Shown: positions 52,772 to 62,792 of the stretch, one piece after another
How the letters are laid out: each line of letters begins with the position of its first letter
Numbering within the stretch: the stretch's first letter is position 1
Assembly: GCF_014268455.2 (NCBI RefSeq)
Contig: NZ_CP077085.1
Location: 4,567,001 to 4,631,000, forward strand
Origin: Pseudomonas shahriarae
GTDB taxonomy: Bacteria; Pseudomonadota; Gammaproteobacteria; Pseudomonadales; Pseudomonadaceae
DNA length: 64,000 nt
Reading direction: 5' to 3'
Translations under genes and position numbers: made by a program
Notes under the pieces: model-generated
Told to the model about the DNA's origin: nothing
The model's database searches: none
The model's input: only the letters and a program-made list of their open reading frames with translations

Positions 52772-55092
52772 CAGGCTTTCGCCGCCTGCTGCCAGCCCTG
52801 CAGTTGATAACGCACGGGCAAGCTGCGGATACGCTTGCCGGTGGCGGCAAATATCGCGTTGCACAGCGCCGGCGCAATCGGTGGCACGCCTGGCTCACCG
52901 ACGCCACCCAGGGGCACCTCTCCTTCTGGCGTGACCAAATGTATGGCGATTTCCCGGGGGGCCAGGGACATGCGCGCCACTTCATACATATGGAAGTTGT
53001 CCTGCTGGACCTTGCCATCCTTGAAGCTGATTTCTCCCAGGACCGCATTGCCCAAGCCCATGACGCAGGCGCCCTCGAACTGTGAGCGGATGCGCTCCGG
53101 GTTGATCTGCGGTCCGCAGTCCACCGCAATATCAGCCTTATGCACGATCAGCGTGCCATCATCCTTGACCTCCACCTCGATCACCGCCGCCACATAGGTC
53201 ACAAAGCTGTAGTGCACCGCCAGCCCCAGGCCGCGCCCCTTGGGCAGCATGCGCCCCCAGCCGGCGGCCTTGGCGGCGGTTTCCAGCACGCCGCGCATGC
53301 GCGCGGTATCAATCGGATAACGCTCGGGGGACTCGCCGTAGTTCCACTCTTCACTCAAGGTTCGCGGATCAATCTGACGATCCGGGCCCAGCAGCTTGAG
53401 TTGATATTTCAGCGGATCCTGGCCGGCCTTATGGGCCAGTTCATCGACAAAGCTCTGAATGGCAAACCCATGGGGGATGTTCGACACCGAACGGTACCAA
53501 CCCACGCGGGTGTGGGCAGCCGCTTCGGGGTTTTCCAGGCGCACATTGGGAATGGCGTAGGCCATGTTGGTAAAGCCCATACCCAGCTCGAACGCTGCCT
53601 CGTGGTTCATGCCCGGCGCAAACAGCGCAGTGATGCTGGGTGCCACGGTGCGGTGCAGCCAGCCAGAGGGCAGGCCGTCCTGGTTCAGGCCGGCCTTGAG
53701 GTACTCGGCGGAGACGGTATGGAAGTAGGAGTTATGAATATCGTCTTCACGGGTCCACTGCACCCGCACGGCCTTGCCGGGGAATTCCTTGGCCAGCAGC
53801 GCAGCTTCGATGATGAAATCCGGTTTCGACTTGCGCCCAAAGCCACCGCCCAACAGGGTGACGTGGATCGTGACGTTATCGAACGGCAGGCCCAGGCGCT
53901 CGGCCACCCGTTCCCGCGTGACCTGAGGTGCCTGGCTCGGAGCCCAGGCCTCGCATCGCCCGTCTTGATAACGGGCTACGGCCACCATCGGCTCCATCGG
54001 CGACTGCGCCAGGTGTGGCAAGTAATACGTGGCTTCGAGGGTGCTGTCGGCATCGTTCAGGGTCTGCTCGATACTGCCGGTATTGCGCACCACTTTGCCG
54101 GGCTGGAGCGCCGCGGCCTCCAGGGTCTTGCGATAGTCGGTGGAGTTGTAGCCAGCATTCGCGCCGTCGTCCCAGACAATCTGCAACGCCTCACGGCCCT
54201 TGATCGCCGCCCAGGTATTGCTAGCAACCACCGCCACACCACCCAATGGCTGGAATTCCGAGGGTATGGGTCGGCTTTCGATTTGCAGGACCTTGATCAC
54301 CCCGGGGACTTTCAGCGCCGCGCTGGCATCGAACGACTTGACCTTGCCGCCGTATACCTTGGGCCGCGCAATGGTCGCGAACAGCATGCCGTCAAAATGC
54401 ACATCGGCGCCGTACACCGCCCGGCCGTTGACGATATCGGCACCGTCGATGGCCTTGGTGGCTTCCTTGCCGATATAGCGAAACTCCGAGGGCTGCTTGA
54501 GCCGCAGGCTGTCGCGCGCCGGCACTGCCAACGCGCTGGCGGCAGCGGCCAGGGCGCCATAGCCCAGTTCGCGGCCGCTGGGCTGGTGAATGACTTTATG
54601 CAACTGTGCACGGCATTCGCCCAGCGGGACTTTCCACTGCTCGGCAGCGGCCTGTTCCAGCATGGTTCGCACGGCGGCGCCGCACCGGCGCATCGGTTCG
54701 AACCAATGGCGCATGCTGCGCGAACCGTCGGTATCCTGGTTGCCAAAACGCGCTTCGTCACCCGGCGCCTGCGCAACCTTCACCAGCGCCCAATCGGCCT
54801 CCAGTTCATCGGCCACCACCATGGTCAGGCTGGTGCGCACGCCCTGGCCCATCTCCGAGCGGTTGCAGATCACGGTGACGGTGCCATCGCTGGCGATGCT
54901 GACATAGACCTTGGGATCATCGACCAGGCCATTGGGCATCGCGGCCCCGCCGTATTGCTTCACTTCGTCGGCAAAGGCCTGGGGCAAGCCCCAACTGGCA
55001 GCCACCACCAGGGCGCCGGTCGCGCCGACGCCCTTGAGGAAACCGCGCCGGCTAAGGTTGCTCAGGGCGAAATTGCTCGGTAACTGGCTCAT
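52771..55092 (-). CDS. Tat-exported molybdopterin-binding oxidoreductase large subunit (isoquinoline 1-oxidoreductase beta-like)
   Basis: A 773-residue xanthine-oxidase-family catalytic subunit. The N-terminus has a twin-arginine signal (SRRGFLK, Arg15-Arg16, then a hydrophobic stretch), so the folded holoenzyme should go to the periplasm. Molybdopterin-binding blocks include LGGGFGRKSKPDF (about 420-432) and the catalytic glutamate Glu733 in GGVGEPGVPP. The closest form is the IorB-like two-subunit type that oxidises N-heteroaromatics or aldehydes; the substrate here is unknown. It overlaps the 2Fe-2S gene by 4 bases. There is no cytochrome c subunit in the operon. Confidence 0.9.
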   Translation of the reverse strand: MSQLPSNFALSNLSRRGFLKGVGATGALVVAASWGLPQAFADEVKQYGGAAMPNGLVDDPKVYVSIASDGTVTVICNRSEMGQGVRTSLTMVVADELEADWALVKVAQAPGDEARFGNQDTDGSRSMRHWFEPMRRCGAAVRTMLEQAAAEQWKVPLGECRAQLHKVIHQPSGRELGYGALAAAASALAVPARDSLRLKQPSEFRYIGKEATKAIDGADIVNGRAVYGADVHFDGMLFATIARPKVYGGKVKSFDASAALKVPGVIKVLQIESRPIPSEFQPLGGVAVVASNTWAAIKGREALQIVWDDGANAGYNSTDYRKTLEAAALQPGKVVRNTGSIEQTLNDADSTLEATYYLPHLAQSPMEPMVAVARYQDGRCEAWAPSQAPQVTRERVAERLGLPFDNVTIHVTLLGGGFGRKSKPDFIIEAALLAKEFPGKAVRVQWTREDDIHNSYFHTVSAEYLKAGLNQDGLPSGWLHRTVAPSITALFAPGMNHEAAFELGMGFTNMAYAIPNVRLENPEAAAHTRVGWYRSVSNIPHGFAIQSFVDELAHKAGQDPLKYQLKLLGPDRQIDPRTLSEEWNYGESPERYPIDTARMRGVLETAAKAAGWGRMLPKGRGLGLAVHYSFVTYVAAVIEVEVKDDGTLIVHKADIAVDCGPQINPERIRSQFEGACVMGLGNAVLGEISFKDGKVQQDNFHMYEVARMSLAPREIAIHLVTPEGEVPLGGVGEPGVPPIAPALCNAIFAATGKRIRSLPVRYQLQGWQQAAKA

Positions 55093-55559
55093 GCCTTGGC
55101 CCCCTGCAACTGAGTCGCGGCCTGGCGGATCGCCGTCTTGATGCGGTTATAGGTGCCGCAGCGGCAGATATTGCCGACCATGGCTTCTTCAATCTGTGCA
55201 TCGCTGGGGTTGGGGTTGGTTTTCAGCAAGGCCGTGGCCGACATGATCTGCCCGCCCTGGCAGTAACCGCATTGCGCCACCGCCGTATCCAGCCACGCCT
55301 GCTGCACCACCTGGCCAATCGGGTCGTTATGCAGGTTGTCGATAGTGCTGACGTTCTGCCCTTTGACCGAGCCGATGGGCGTGATGCAACTGCGCGCCGG
55401 CGCACCGTCGATATGGATGGTGCAGGCGCCACACAGCCCCATGCCGCAACCGAACTTGGTGCCGTTGTAACCCGCTACATCGCGGATCGCCCACAGCAGA
55501 GGCATATCCTCGGTGGCATCCAGTGGATGATCTTGACCGTTGAGTTTCAGAGTAATCAT
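55089..55559 (-). CDS. 2Fe-2S subunit of the molybdenum hydroxylase (isoquinoline 1-oxidoreductase alpha-like)
   Basis: A 156-residue iron-sulfur protein. The plant-type 2Fe-2S site has Cys38, Cys43, Cys46 and Cys58 (FGCGMGLCGAC...SC); the second, helical site has Cys97, Cys100, Cys132 and Cys134 (QCGYC...ICRC). It carries electrons from the molybdenum centre. It lacks a signal peptide, so it would ride with the Tat-borne large subunit. First gene of the operon. GTG two codons upstream (55565) is an alternative start. Confidence 0.93.
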   Translation of the reverse strand: MITLKLNGQDHPLDATEDMPLLWAIRDVAGYNGTKFGCGMGLCGACTIHIDGAPARSCITPIGSVKGQNVSTIDNLHNDPIGQVVQQAWLDTAVAQCGYCQGGQIMSATALLKTNPNPSDAQIEEAMVGNICRCGTYNRIKTAIRQAATQLQGAKA

Positions 55560-55754
55560 GGGCACGCCCGCATAGTGATTGGATTATGGGGTCGAGCTAT
55601 CTGCCGCTTTCAAGGGAGCGGAGTCGGTACACGCAGATGGCTCAGGCTAATCGGGCTCTCTTGTGAAGACAGGTCTTCACCGGGCCTTTGATAAACAGGG
55701 TCTATCGAACAATAAACAGGCATCGTTAGCCTGCTAAGTTAACCCAGCATTAAC

Positions 55755-55779
55755 AAAAAAGCCCTGCAATGCAGGGCTT
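55755..55779 (-). terminator. Terminator of the exbB-to-murB operon
   Basis: On the minus strand AAGCCCTGC-ATT-GCAGGGCTT followed by T6, 25 bases after the murB stop codon. Confidence 0.9.
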
Positions 55780-55803
55780 GGTTCAACACGCTAGAAGCGT
55801 AGC

Positions 55804-56823
55804 TCAATAACGATTGGGCTCCATTTCCAGGTCGACCTTGAAGCGCTCGGCGATATCGCGCTGGATGCGCTGGGCCAGGCTGGAAATATCCAGGCCGGTG
55901 GCCGCGCCATAATTGACCAGCACCAGCGCCTGCAAGCGATGCACGCCGGCATCACCCTCGCGAAAGCCCTTCCAGCCGGCCTTTTCAATCAACCAGCCGG
56001 CCGCCAGCTTCACTTGCCCATCGGCCTGGGGATAGGCCACCAGATCGGGATATTGCAGCTGCAACTGCGCCGCCAGCTCCTGGGAGACCAGTGGGTTCTT
56101 GAAGAAACTGCCGGCGTTGCCCAAGACCGCAGGATCGGGCAGCTTTTCACTGCGAATACTGCAAATGGCCCGACTGACATCGCTCGGGGTCGCCTGGGCA
56201 ATGCCCTGCTCCGCCAGGCGCTGTTGCACCGGGCCATAGCCGAGTTTCAGGTGTGCGACGCGGTTCAGGGCAAAACGCACCCGCAGGATCAGCCAGCGCC
56301 CCACTTCGTGCTTGAACAGGCTGTCGCGGTAGGCGAAGTTGCATTCCTCCAGGCTGAAATCCCGCAACTCGCCTGTCTGGCGGTCGAGGGCGGTCAGGCC
56401 GGCGAAGACATCCTTGATCTCAACACCGTAGGCGCCAATGTTCTGCATCGGTGCCGCCCCGACAGTGCCGGGAATCAGGCTGAGGTTTTCCAGGCCAGAG
56501 AACCCTTGTGCAAGGGTCCATAGCACAAACGGATGCCAGGCCTCGCCCGCCTCAGCTTCCACCAGCACCTGCTGGCCGTCGTCGTGCAGTACTCGGATCC
56601 CCTGGGTTGCCATGCGCAACACCAACGCCGGGATATCCTGGGTCAGCAGCAGGTTGCTGCCGCCCCCGATCACCAGCAACGGCAACTGCTGTGCGGCCGC
56701 ATAGGCTAGGCCCTCGCGCACATCGGCGTCGCTATGGGCTTCGGCGAACCATTGCGCACGCACATCAATGCCAAAACTGTTAAAGGCCTTCAGGGAAACC
56801 TGGGGCTGCACATCCAGACTCAT
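55804..56823 (-). CDS. murB: UDP-N-acetylenolpyruvoylglucosamine reductase
   Basis: A 339-residue FAD enzyme that forms UDP-MurNAc in peptidoglycan synthesis. Type I MurB features are FNSFGID near the start, the FAD-binding LVIGGGSNLLL (about 50-60), IPGTVGAAPMQNIGAYG (about 117-133) and the catalytic Ser in GNAGSFFKNP (about 236). Last gene of a minus-strand operon; its ATG overlaps the ptpA stop by 4 bases. Confidence 0.96.
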   Translation of the reverse strand: MSLDVQPQVSLKAFNSFGIDVRAQWFAEAHSDADVREGLAYAAAQQLPLLVIGGGSNLLLTQDIPALVLRMATQGIRVLHDDGQQVLVEAEAGEAWHPFVLWTLAQGFSGLENLSLIPGTVGAAPMQNIGAYGVEIKDVFAGLTALDRQTGELRDFSLEECNFAYRDSLFKHEVGRWLILRVRFALNRVAHLKLGYGPVQQRLAEQGIAQATPSDVSRAICSIRSEKLPDPAVLGNAGSFFKNPLVSQELAAQLQLQYPDLVAYPQADGQVKLAAGWLIEKAGWKGFREGDAGVHRLQALVLVNYGAATGLDISSLAQRIQRDIAERFKVDLEMEPNRY

Positions 56824-57284
56824 AACCGTCCCTTCAATTCGATCACCAGCAAATCACAGGCGGCCTCGATCAGGTCCAGGACCTGCTCGAAACCTTGCTC
56901 GCCGTCGTAGTACGGATCCGGCACTTCATCCACCGCCCCATCGTAGCGGCGCAGGAACAGGTCCAGCTCGGCCTTGCCCTGGGCCGGTTGCATGGCCTTG
57001 AGGTTGCGCAGGTTGCTCTGGTCCATCGCCAGGATCAGGTCGTAGCGCGCAAAGTCGGCGCGCGACACCTGCTGGGCGCGCTGGGCCGACAGGTCGTAGC
57101 CACGACGCAGCGCTGCTTGCTGGCTGCGCTTGTCCGGGGCCTTGCCGATATGCCATTCACCGGTACCGGCAGACGCCACCTCGACCTGGTCCGCCAACCC
57201 GGCGGCCCGCAGTTTGTGGCGCAGCACGCCCTCGGCGGTGGGCGAGCGGCAGATATTGCCCAGGCAGACAAACAGGACTTCCAT
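56820..57284 (-). CDS. Low-molecular-weight protein-tyrosine phosphatase
   Basis: A 154-residue phosphatase with the P-loop VCLGNICRS (Cys7, Arg13; CX5R) at the N-terminus and the general acid Asp123 in DPYYDGEQGF. Stand-alone LMW-PTPs in this position dephosphorylate unknown cellular targets; no tyrosine kinase or exopolysaccharide genes are adjacent. ATG 57284 overlaps the kdsB stop (ATGA). Confidence 0.94.
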   Translation of the reverse strand: MEVLFVCLGNICRSPTAEGVLRHKLRAAGLADQVEVASAGTGEWHIGKAPDKRSQQAALRRGYDLSAQRAQQVSRADFARYDLILAMDQSNLRNLKAMQPAQGKAELDLFLRRYDGAVDEVPDPYYDGEQGFEQVLDLIEAACDLLVIELKGRL

Positions 57285-58048
57285 CAAGCCCCCAGCAACC
57301 GACGCACGCGCTCGAGGTCTTCCGGCGTATCGACACCGGCCGGCGGCGCTTCCATCGCATCATCGACATGAATGCGCACGCCGTGCCACAGGGCCCGCAA
57401 TTGCTCCAGGGCCTCGGTGTTTTCCAGCCAGCACGGGCCCCAGGTGACGAAGTCATGCAGGAAGCCGGCGCGGTAGGCGTAAATGCCGATATGGCGGCGA
57501 TACGGCACGCCCGCCGGCAACACATCACGCTGTTTGGCGAATTCGTCACGTGCCCAGGGCAGGGTCGAACGGCTAAAGGTCAGGGCCAGGCCATTGATGT
57601 CGCTGACCACCTTGACCACGTTCGGGTTGAACAGGGTCTCGAGGTCTTCGATAGGCTCGGCCAGGGTCGCCATGCGCGCTTCGGCGTGGGCGGCCAGGTT
57701 GGCCGCGACCTGGTCGATGACACACGGCGGGATCAACGGCTCGTCGCCTTGCACATTGACCACGATGGCGTCCGGCGCCAGGCCCAGGTGCGTGGCCACT
57801 TCGGCCAGGCGGTCGGTGCCGGAGTTGTGATCTTCACGGGTCAGTACCGCTTCGGCGCCAAAACCCTTGCAGGCCTCGATGATCCGCAGATCATCAGTGG
57901 CCACCACTACGCGTTGGGCGCTGCTTTTGCAGGCCTGCTCCCAGACCAGCTGGATCATCGGCTTGGCGCCGATCATCTGCAGCGGTTTGCCGGGCAGGCG
58001 GGTGGAGGCGTAGCGCGCGGGGATGACAACAGTGAAGGCAGTGGTCAT
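57284..58048 (-). CDS. kdsB: 3-deoxy-manno-octulosonate cytidylyltransferase
   Basis: A 254-residue enzyme that activates Kdo with CTP to CMP-Kdo for lipopolysaccharide core synthesis. The N-terminal nucleotide-binding motif is [17 protein letters not shown] (8-24), followed by [10 protein letters not shown] (about 97-106). Overlaps its neighbours on both sides by 4 bases. Confidence 0.97.
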   Translation of the reverse strand: MTTAFTVVIPARYASTRLPGKPLQMIGAKPMIQLVWEQACKSSAQRVVVATDDLRIIEACKGFGAEAVLTREDHNSGTDRLAEVATHLGLAPDAIVVNVQGDEPLIPPCVIDQVAANLAAHAEARMATLAEPIEDLETLFNPNVVKVVSDINGLALTFSRSTLPWARDEFAKQRDVLPAGVPYRRHIGIYAYRAGFLHDFVTWGPCWLENTEALEQLRALWHGVRIHVDDAMEAPPAGVDTPEDLERVRRLLGA

Positions 58049-58230
58049 TTATCCAGGCGCTCGTCAGTCGTCAGGGTGCGGGCTTCGCTTTCCAGCATCA
58101 CCGGGATGCCGTCGCGGATCGGGTACGCCAGGCCGGCGCCCTTGCTGATCAGTTCGGTCTTGTCGGCACTGAGCTTGAGCGGGCCTTTGCAGATCGGGCA
58201 AGCGAGGATATCGAGCAGTTTGGTGTCCAT
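58045..58230 (-). CDS. Trm112 family protein (YcaR)
   Basis: A 61-residue protein with Cys11 and Cys14 in [11 protein letters not shown] and a C-terminal [11 protein letters not shown], matching Trm112/DUF343. Eukaryotic Trm112 activates methyltransferases; the bacterial role is unclear. Between lpxK and kdsB this small gene is a regular feature of gamma-proteobacteria. Confidence 0.95.
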   Translation of the reverse strand: MDTKLLDILACPICKGPLKLSADKTELISKGAGLAYPIRDGIPVMLESEARTLTTDERLDK

Positions 58231-58254
58231 GGGGGTTTCCTGGATAAAAACGTT

Positions 58255-59265
58255 TTAAGGCAAAAGTCGAGCAGGCAGCAGACGCATCAGTTGCGTGTCG
58301 AACCAGGCGATAAACGCCGGTGACGGTGCGGCATCGACTGCAAGGTACCACCAGTGTGCCTGGGCAAAGGCGCGGCACTTCACCGCGTCCTTTTCGGTCA
58401 TGACCAGGGGCAGTGACGGCGTAAAATTCAGGACCTCGGCGCTGTAGGGCGCATGGTCGGCAAACGCATGGGGTATCGGCAGCCAGTGTAGCGTTTCGAG
58501 GGTATTGAAGAAACGTTGTGGGTTGCCGATGCCCGCGACCGCATGCACCCGTTGCCCCACGGGAAAATGGTCCAGCGGCCGCCGCTCGCCGGTCAGCAGG
58601 TTGACCAACGTGGTCGGCAGCAGACGGAAAGCAAAGCCATCCTCGCGATCAGCTCCGGCGCCGTTATATAGCAGGGCATCGACGCTGTGCAGGCGCTCGG
58701 CCGGCTCGCGCAACGGCCCGGCAGGCAGGCAGCGGCGATTGCCCAGGCCACGGGCGTTGTCGATCAGCACCAACTCAAGGTCACGGGCCAGACGGTAATG
58801 CTGCAAGCCATCGTCGGACAGGATCAGGTCCAGGGTCTCGCTGGCCAACAGGGCCTGCACCGCCCGGCTGCGATCGGGGTCGATCATCAGCGGGACGCCG
58901 CTGCGCTGCACGATCAACAAGGGCTCGTCGCCGGCCACTTGCGCGCTGTCGCTGGCCTGCACCCGCCATGGCAACTGCGCAGGCTTGGCCCCATAGCCAC
59001 GGCTGACCACACCGACCCGCAGGCCACTGCGCTGGCAATGCTCGATCAACCACAGGATCAACGGCGTCTTGCCCGTGCCACCCACAGTGATATTGCCGAC
59101 CACTACTATAGGCACCGGCGCTTGGTAGATCGTGCCCTCACCCGCCAGGAACCGCTCGCGCTTGCGCCTGACCACCCGGCGATAGAGTGCCTCCAGTGGT
59201 TGCAGGAGCTTGAGCGCCGGGTGGCCGTCATACCAGGCCTTGAGCAAACGATCGGACAAGGCCAT
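58255..59265 (-). CDS. lpxK: Tetraacyldisaccharide 4'-kinase
   Basis: A 336-residue membrane-associated kinase that phosphorylates the lipid A precursor at the 4' position. The P-loop is [13 protein letters not shown] (56-68), with the conserved SRGYG at about 88-92 and [10 protein letters not shown] (about 150-159). It shares one base with the exbD stop. Confidence 0.95.
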   Translation of the reverse strand: MALSDRLLKAWYDGHPALKLLQPLEALYRRVVRRKRERFLAGEGTIYQAPVPIVVVGNITVGGTGKTPLILWLIEHCQRSGLRVGVVSRGYGAKPAQLPWRVQASDSAQVAGDEPLLIVQRSGVPLMIDPDRSRAVQALLASETLDLILSDDGLQHYRLARDLELVLIDNARGLGNRRCLPAGPLREPAERLHSVDALLYNGAGADREDGFAFRLLPTTLVNLLTGERRPLDHFPVGQRVHAVAGIGNPQRFFNTLETLHWLPIPHAFADHAPYSAEVLNFTPSLPLVMTEKDAVKCRAFAQAHWWYLAVDAAPSPAFIAWFDTQLMRLLPARLLP

Positions 59266-59693
59266 CAGGGTTGCCCCGCCGCCTCGACGGTGGTCATGCG
59301 CAAATGGCTGAAACCGAGCTTGCCGGCTGCATCCATCGCGGTGATCACAGCCTGGTGCGGGGTCTTGCCATCGGCGCTGATGGACAGCGGCATTTGCGTA
59401 TCACCGCCGGACTCCTTCTGCAGCGCATCCATCACGCTGGCCACGTCGTTTTTCTCGAGTAACTGGTTGTTCACCGAAAACACCCCTTCGGCGCTGATGG
59501 TGATCTCCAGTTGTTTGAGCTGCTGGTCTTCGGCCGGCGAGCCGCTGACGGCTTCCGGCAGTTCGACCCGTAGTTGGGTTTCCCGGGTAAAGGTGGTGGT
59601 GACGACAAAAAACAACAGCAGGATGAACACCACATCAATCAACGACGCCAGGTTGATATCGACCGTTTCCCGTGGCTTGCGGCGAAATTTCAC
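59265..59693 (-). CDS. exbD: ExbD/TolR-family biopolymer transport protein
   Basis: A 142-residue protein with one N-terminal transmembrane helix (about 14-35) bearing the critical aspartate in [12 protein letters not shown], followed by a periplasmic domain. With the ExbB-like partner it forms a proton-driven motor. GTG 59693 overlaps the exbB stop. Located before lpxK, it may energise an envelope lipid or LPS process rather than iron uptake, but that is inference. Confidence 0.92.
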   Translation of the reverse strand: MKFRRKPRETVDINLASLIDVVFILLLFFVVTTTFTRETQLRVELPEAVSGSPAEDQQLKQLEITISAEGVFSVNNQLLEKNDVASVMDALQKESGGDTQMPLSISADGKTPHQAVITAMDAAGKLGFSHLRMTTVEAAGQP

Positions 59694-60325
59694 GCTTTGC
59701 CCTCGACCAGGTCGACATCACGGTCGCCCTGGACCACTTCCACCAGCTTGATGGCTTCCTGCTCCATACCCACCACCAGCTCGTCGATGCGGCGTTGCAG
59801 GAATCGGTGGAAAAACACCGCAGGGATACCCACCATCAGGCCCGCCGCCGTGGTGATCAGGGCCTTGGAAATACCCCCGGCCAATACCGAGGCGTTGGTG
59901 GTCATGCCGGACCCGGTGAAGGCACTGAAGATATCAATCATGCCCAGCACGGTACCGAGCAAGCCCAGCAATGGCGCCATTGCCGCGATGGTGCCCAGGG
60001 CATTGATGTAGCGCTCCAGTTCGTGGATTACCCGGGCGGCGGCTTCTTCAATGCACTCCTTCATGATCTCGCGACCGTGCTTGGAGTTGGCCAGGCCCGC
60101 AGCGAGGATCTCGCCCAGAGGGGAATTGGCCCGCAGTTCCTTGAGCTTTTCCTTGTCCAGTTGCTTGTCCTTGATCCAGCGCCAGACCTGCCCCAGCAGA
60201 TGATCAGGGGTTACACGGCTGGCGCGCAGGGTCCACAGGCGTTCGGCAACAATGCCGAGTGCGGCGATGGAGCTCAGAATGATCGGCAACATCATCCAGC
60301 CGCCGGATTTGACCAATTCCCACAC
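59690..60325 (-). CDS. exbB: MotA/TolQ/ExbB proton channel family protein
   Basis: A 211-residue inner-membrane protein with three transmembrane helices (about 8-28, 100-125, 145-170) and the family loop region EEAAARVIHELERYINALGTIA. It is the stator of the ExbB-ExbD motor. The start GTG 60325 is preferred (GAGGGG 9 bases upstream; protein begins MWELVKSGGWMMLP) over an in-frame GTG at 60355. Confidence 0.92.
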   Translation of the reverse strand: MWELVKSGGWMMLPIILSSIAALGIVAERLWTLRASRVTPDHLLGQVWRWIKDKQLDKEKLKELRANSPLGEILAAGLANSKHGREIMKECIEEAAARVIHELERYINALGTIAAMAPLLGLLGTVLGMIDIFSAFTGSGMTTNASVLAGGISKALITTAAGLMVGIPAVFFHRFLQRRIDELVVGMEQEAIKLVEVVQGDRDVDLVEGKA

Positions 60326-60400
60326 AGTGAATGTCCCCTCGAAAAAGTGCGCCACTTTAGCATATAGGCTGGCGAGGAAGGGCCTGCCGGCCGACAGCCA

Positions 60401-62656
60401 TCATGTCGCAGGCACCGGCCTTTGGTAACTGTCGATGACAGGCGCGCGCCAGAAACGGCGCTGGCTGCGTGCCATGACCGGCGCCTCGAAAGCCCCCAGG
60501 CGCAGACGCACCGCGCCCTGTTCGGCGCTGTCATAAAGGGTGCTGCGCAAATACTGGTAACGCGCCACCACTTGCGGGTGCGGATGACCGAAACCATTGC
60601 CTCGCCCACGGGAGATCAGCACCGCCTTGGGGGCCAGTTGCTGGACAAACGGCCAGGACGAGGAACTGCGGCTGCCATGATGGGGCACTTGCAGCCAATC
60701 CGTGGCGACCGCCAGAGGCGTGGCCAGCAAGGCCCGCTCGGCCTCGCGGTCGATATCGCCGGTCAGCAGCAACCGCTCGCCATTGGCCTGGACCTGCAGC
60801 ACGCACGACTTCGCGTTGCCGTTGCGGGCATCTGCCCATTGCCACAGCTGGAACACCACGCCGTCCCACTCCCACTGCTCACCGCTGACGCAGGCCTGAG
60901 TGCCGAGGAACGCCGGCAACCCCTGGGTTTCCCCGCCCACCACGCGCAGGACGGGTAACCCACGGGCCACCGCCGCCGCGCCACCGGCATGATCGGCGTC
61001 GGCATGGCTGAGCAGCATCAAGTCCACCTGGCCAACCCCCAGCTTGCGCAGCGCCGGCAATACCACGCGCTCGCCAAGATCGTAATCCCCCACCCGTGGC
61101 CCGGCGTCATACAACAGCACGTGGTTGCGGGTGCGCAACACGATCGACAATCCCTGGCCGACATCCAGTTGCTCCACCGCCACCTGGCCCAACGGGATCG
61201 ACTCACGGGGCGGGAACACCGCCAGCAGCAACAGGGGCCAACCCAGCAGGCGAAAGGGAATGCCCTTGGGCATCAATAACAGCACCGCGCCCAGCAGACT
61301 GAGCAACCAGTAGCCCACAGGCACCTCGGCCGGCATCCAGGCGGGCACGTGCCCGGCCAGCCAGGCCAGGGCCTTGAACAGCCAATCCAGCGCGCCCCCC
61401 GCCAGCCACAACAGGCCACTGCCCAGCCATGGCACCGTCAGCAACAGCGTGCCCGCCAGCGCCAGCGGCAACACCAACAGGCTGATCCACGGCACCGCAA
61501 ACAGATTGGCCAGCGGCGCACTCAAGCTGATCGGCAAACCGAGGATCAGTAGCAGCGGAAACAGCCCTATCGCGATCAGCCATTGGGCACGGGTCCAGGC
61601 CCACCACGCCCGCCAGGGCCCCAGGCGGCCGCTAAAGGCCAGCAGCAACACGGCCACGGCGGCAAATGACAGCCAGAAACCCGGTTGCAGGCTGGCCAGG
61701 GGTTCGAGGAGCAGCACCGCATTCAGGGCCAGCAGCAGTGGCCACCAGATCCCCAGGTGGCGAAACCGCAGGCGCCACAGCAACACCAGCCCCACCATCA
61801 CACAGGCCCGCTGCACTGGCACGGCAAAACCGGCGAGCAAGCCATAGGCCAGCGCTGCGGCAAATGCCAGGCCGCAGGCCCAAGGCAGCCAGGGCAAACG
61901 CCTGGGCCAGCAGCCGTAGCGGGCCAGCCCGGCCACCCAGGCATAGATCAACCCCGACAACAGGCCGATATGCTGGCCGGAAATGACCAATAGATGCACG
62001 GTGCCGGTGTCCTGCAAAATGCGCCAATCCTCGGCGGCCAAGCCGGAGCCATCGCCCAGCACCAGTGCGGCCAGCCCGGCTTCACGCCCCCGGGCGTCTA
62101 CCGCCAATAGCTGCTGGCGGACCCCATCGCGCCAGGCATGTCGGGCCGGCGCCAGGCGCTGGCCATCCTTGACCGACCCCGTCGCCCCCACACGCTGGGC
62201 CAACAGCCAGGCCTCTTGATCGAAGCCCTGGAAATTCAACAGGCCGGAGGGTCGCTTGAGGGTCACGGCCAAACGCCAGCGCTCACCACTGCGCACGGGC
62301 GGGCCGCCCTGCCAGCTCACACGGATGCGCTGGGGTAGCCGGTCCTGGCGTGACCGGCTGTCGCTCAGTTCGAAGCGCACCACCCCACCACTCTGCTGCG
62401 GCAGCCCGCTGACGCGCCCTTCCAGCCAGCGGGTCTGGCCGTCCAGCGCGGGTACGAGCCGGTCGTCGAGCGCCCGTTGCGCGCTGAAACAGACCCACGC
62501 CAGGCCCAACAGGAAAAACGCCAGCGGATAAGTACGAAACGGCAGTAGCATCAACGCCACCACCGGCAACACCAGCAACCAACCGACCGGCGGCAAGACG
62601 GGCAGCAGGCGCAACGCCAGCAGCCCTAACGCCAGCGCAAACATCCCTGTACGCAT
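60401..62656 (-). CDS. comEC: DNA internalization-related competence protein ComEC/Rec2
   Basis: A 751-residue polytopic membrane protein. An N-terminal OB-like part (about 60-150), a multi-helix Competence domain (about 180-480) and a C-terminal metallo-beta-lactamase domain with LLSHADADHAGG (about 545-556) and the later HHGSRSSSS block are all present. ComEC moves single-stranded DNA across the inner membrane. AAGGA precedes ATG 62656. It heads the gene row toward exbB; natural transformation has not been shown by sequence alone. Confidence 0.94.
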   Translation of the reverse strand: MRTGMFALALGLLALRLLPVLPPVGWLLVLPVVALMLLPFRTYPLAFFLLGLAWVCFSAQRALDDRLVPALDGQTRWLEGRVSGLPQQSGGVVRFELSDSRSRQDRLPQRIRVSWQGGPPVRSGERWRLAVTLKRPSGLLNFQGFDQEAWLLAQRVGATGSVKDGQRLAPARHAWRDGVRQQLLAVDARGREAGLAALVLGDGSGLAAEDWRILQDTGTVHLLVISGQHIGLLSGLIYAWVAGLARYGCWPRRLPWLPWACGLAFAAALAYGLLAGFAVPVQRACVMVGLVLLWRLRFRHLGIWWPLLLALNAVLLLEPLASLQPGFWLSFAAVAVLLLAFSGRLGPWRAWWAWTRAQWLIAIGLFPLLLILGLPISLSAPLANLFAVPWISLLVLPLALAGTLLLTVPWLGSGLLWLAGGALDWLFKALAWLAGHVPAWMPAEVPVGYWLLSLLGAVLLLMPKGIPFRLLGWPLLLLAVFPPRESIPLGQVAVEQLDVGQGLSIVLRTRNHVLLYDAGPRVGDYDLGERVVLPALRKLGVGQVDLMLLSHADADHAGGAAAVARGLPVLRVVGGETQGLPAFLGTQACVSGEQWEWDGVVFQLWQWADARNGNAKSCVLQVQANGERLLLTGDIDREAERALLATPLAVATDWLQVPHHGSRSSSSWPFVQQLAPKAVLISRGRGNGFGHPHPQVVARYQYLRSTLYDSAEQGAVRLRLGAFEAPVMARSQRRFWRAPVIDSYQRPVPAT

Positions 62657-62792
62657 GGATCATTCCTTGAGAGTGACCCATTGAGTGTTAGCCGAGTGGT
62701 TCAGGGCAAACTATGATTTTTTGTCACAAAGTCTGAATTTCCCGTTCGTAGAATACGGGCATACTTGACCCTCGAACTGATCTGGACCCCTT

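Noticed and set aside
53140..55083. A 647-codon open frame on the plus strand opposite the molybdopterin large subunit
   Set aside because: Antisense shadow of a gene with intact Tat signal and cofactor motifs; the His/Gly/Gln-rich translation is typical of such shadows.
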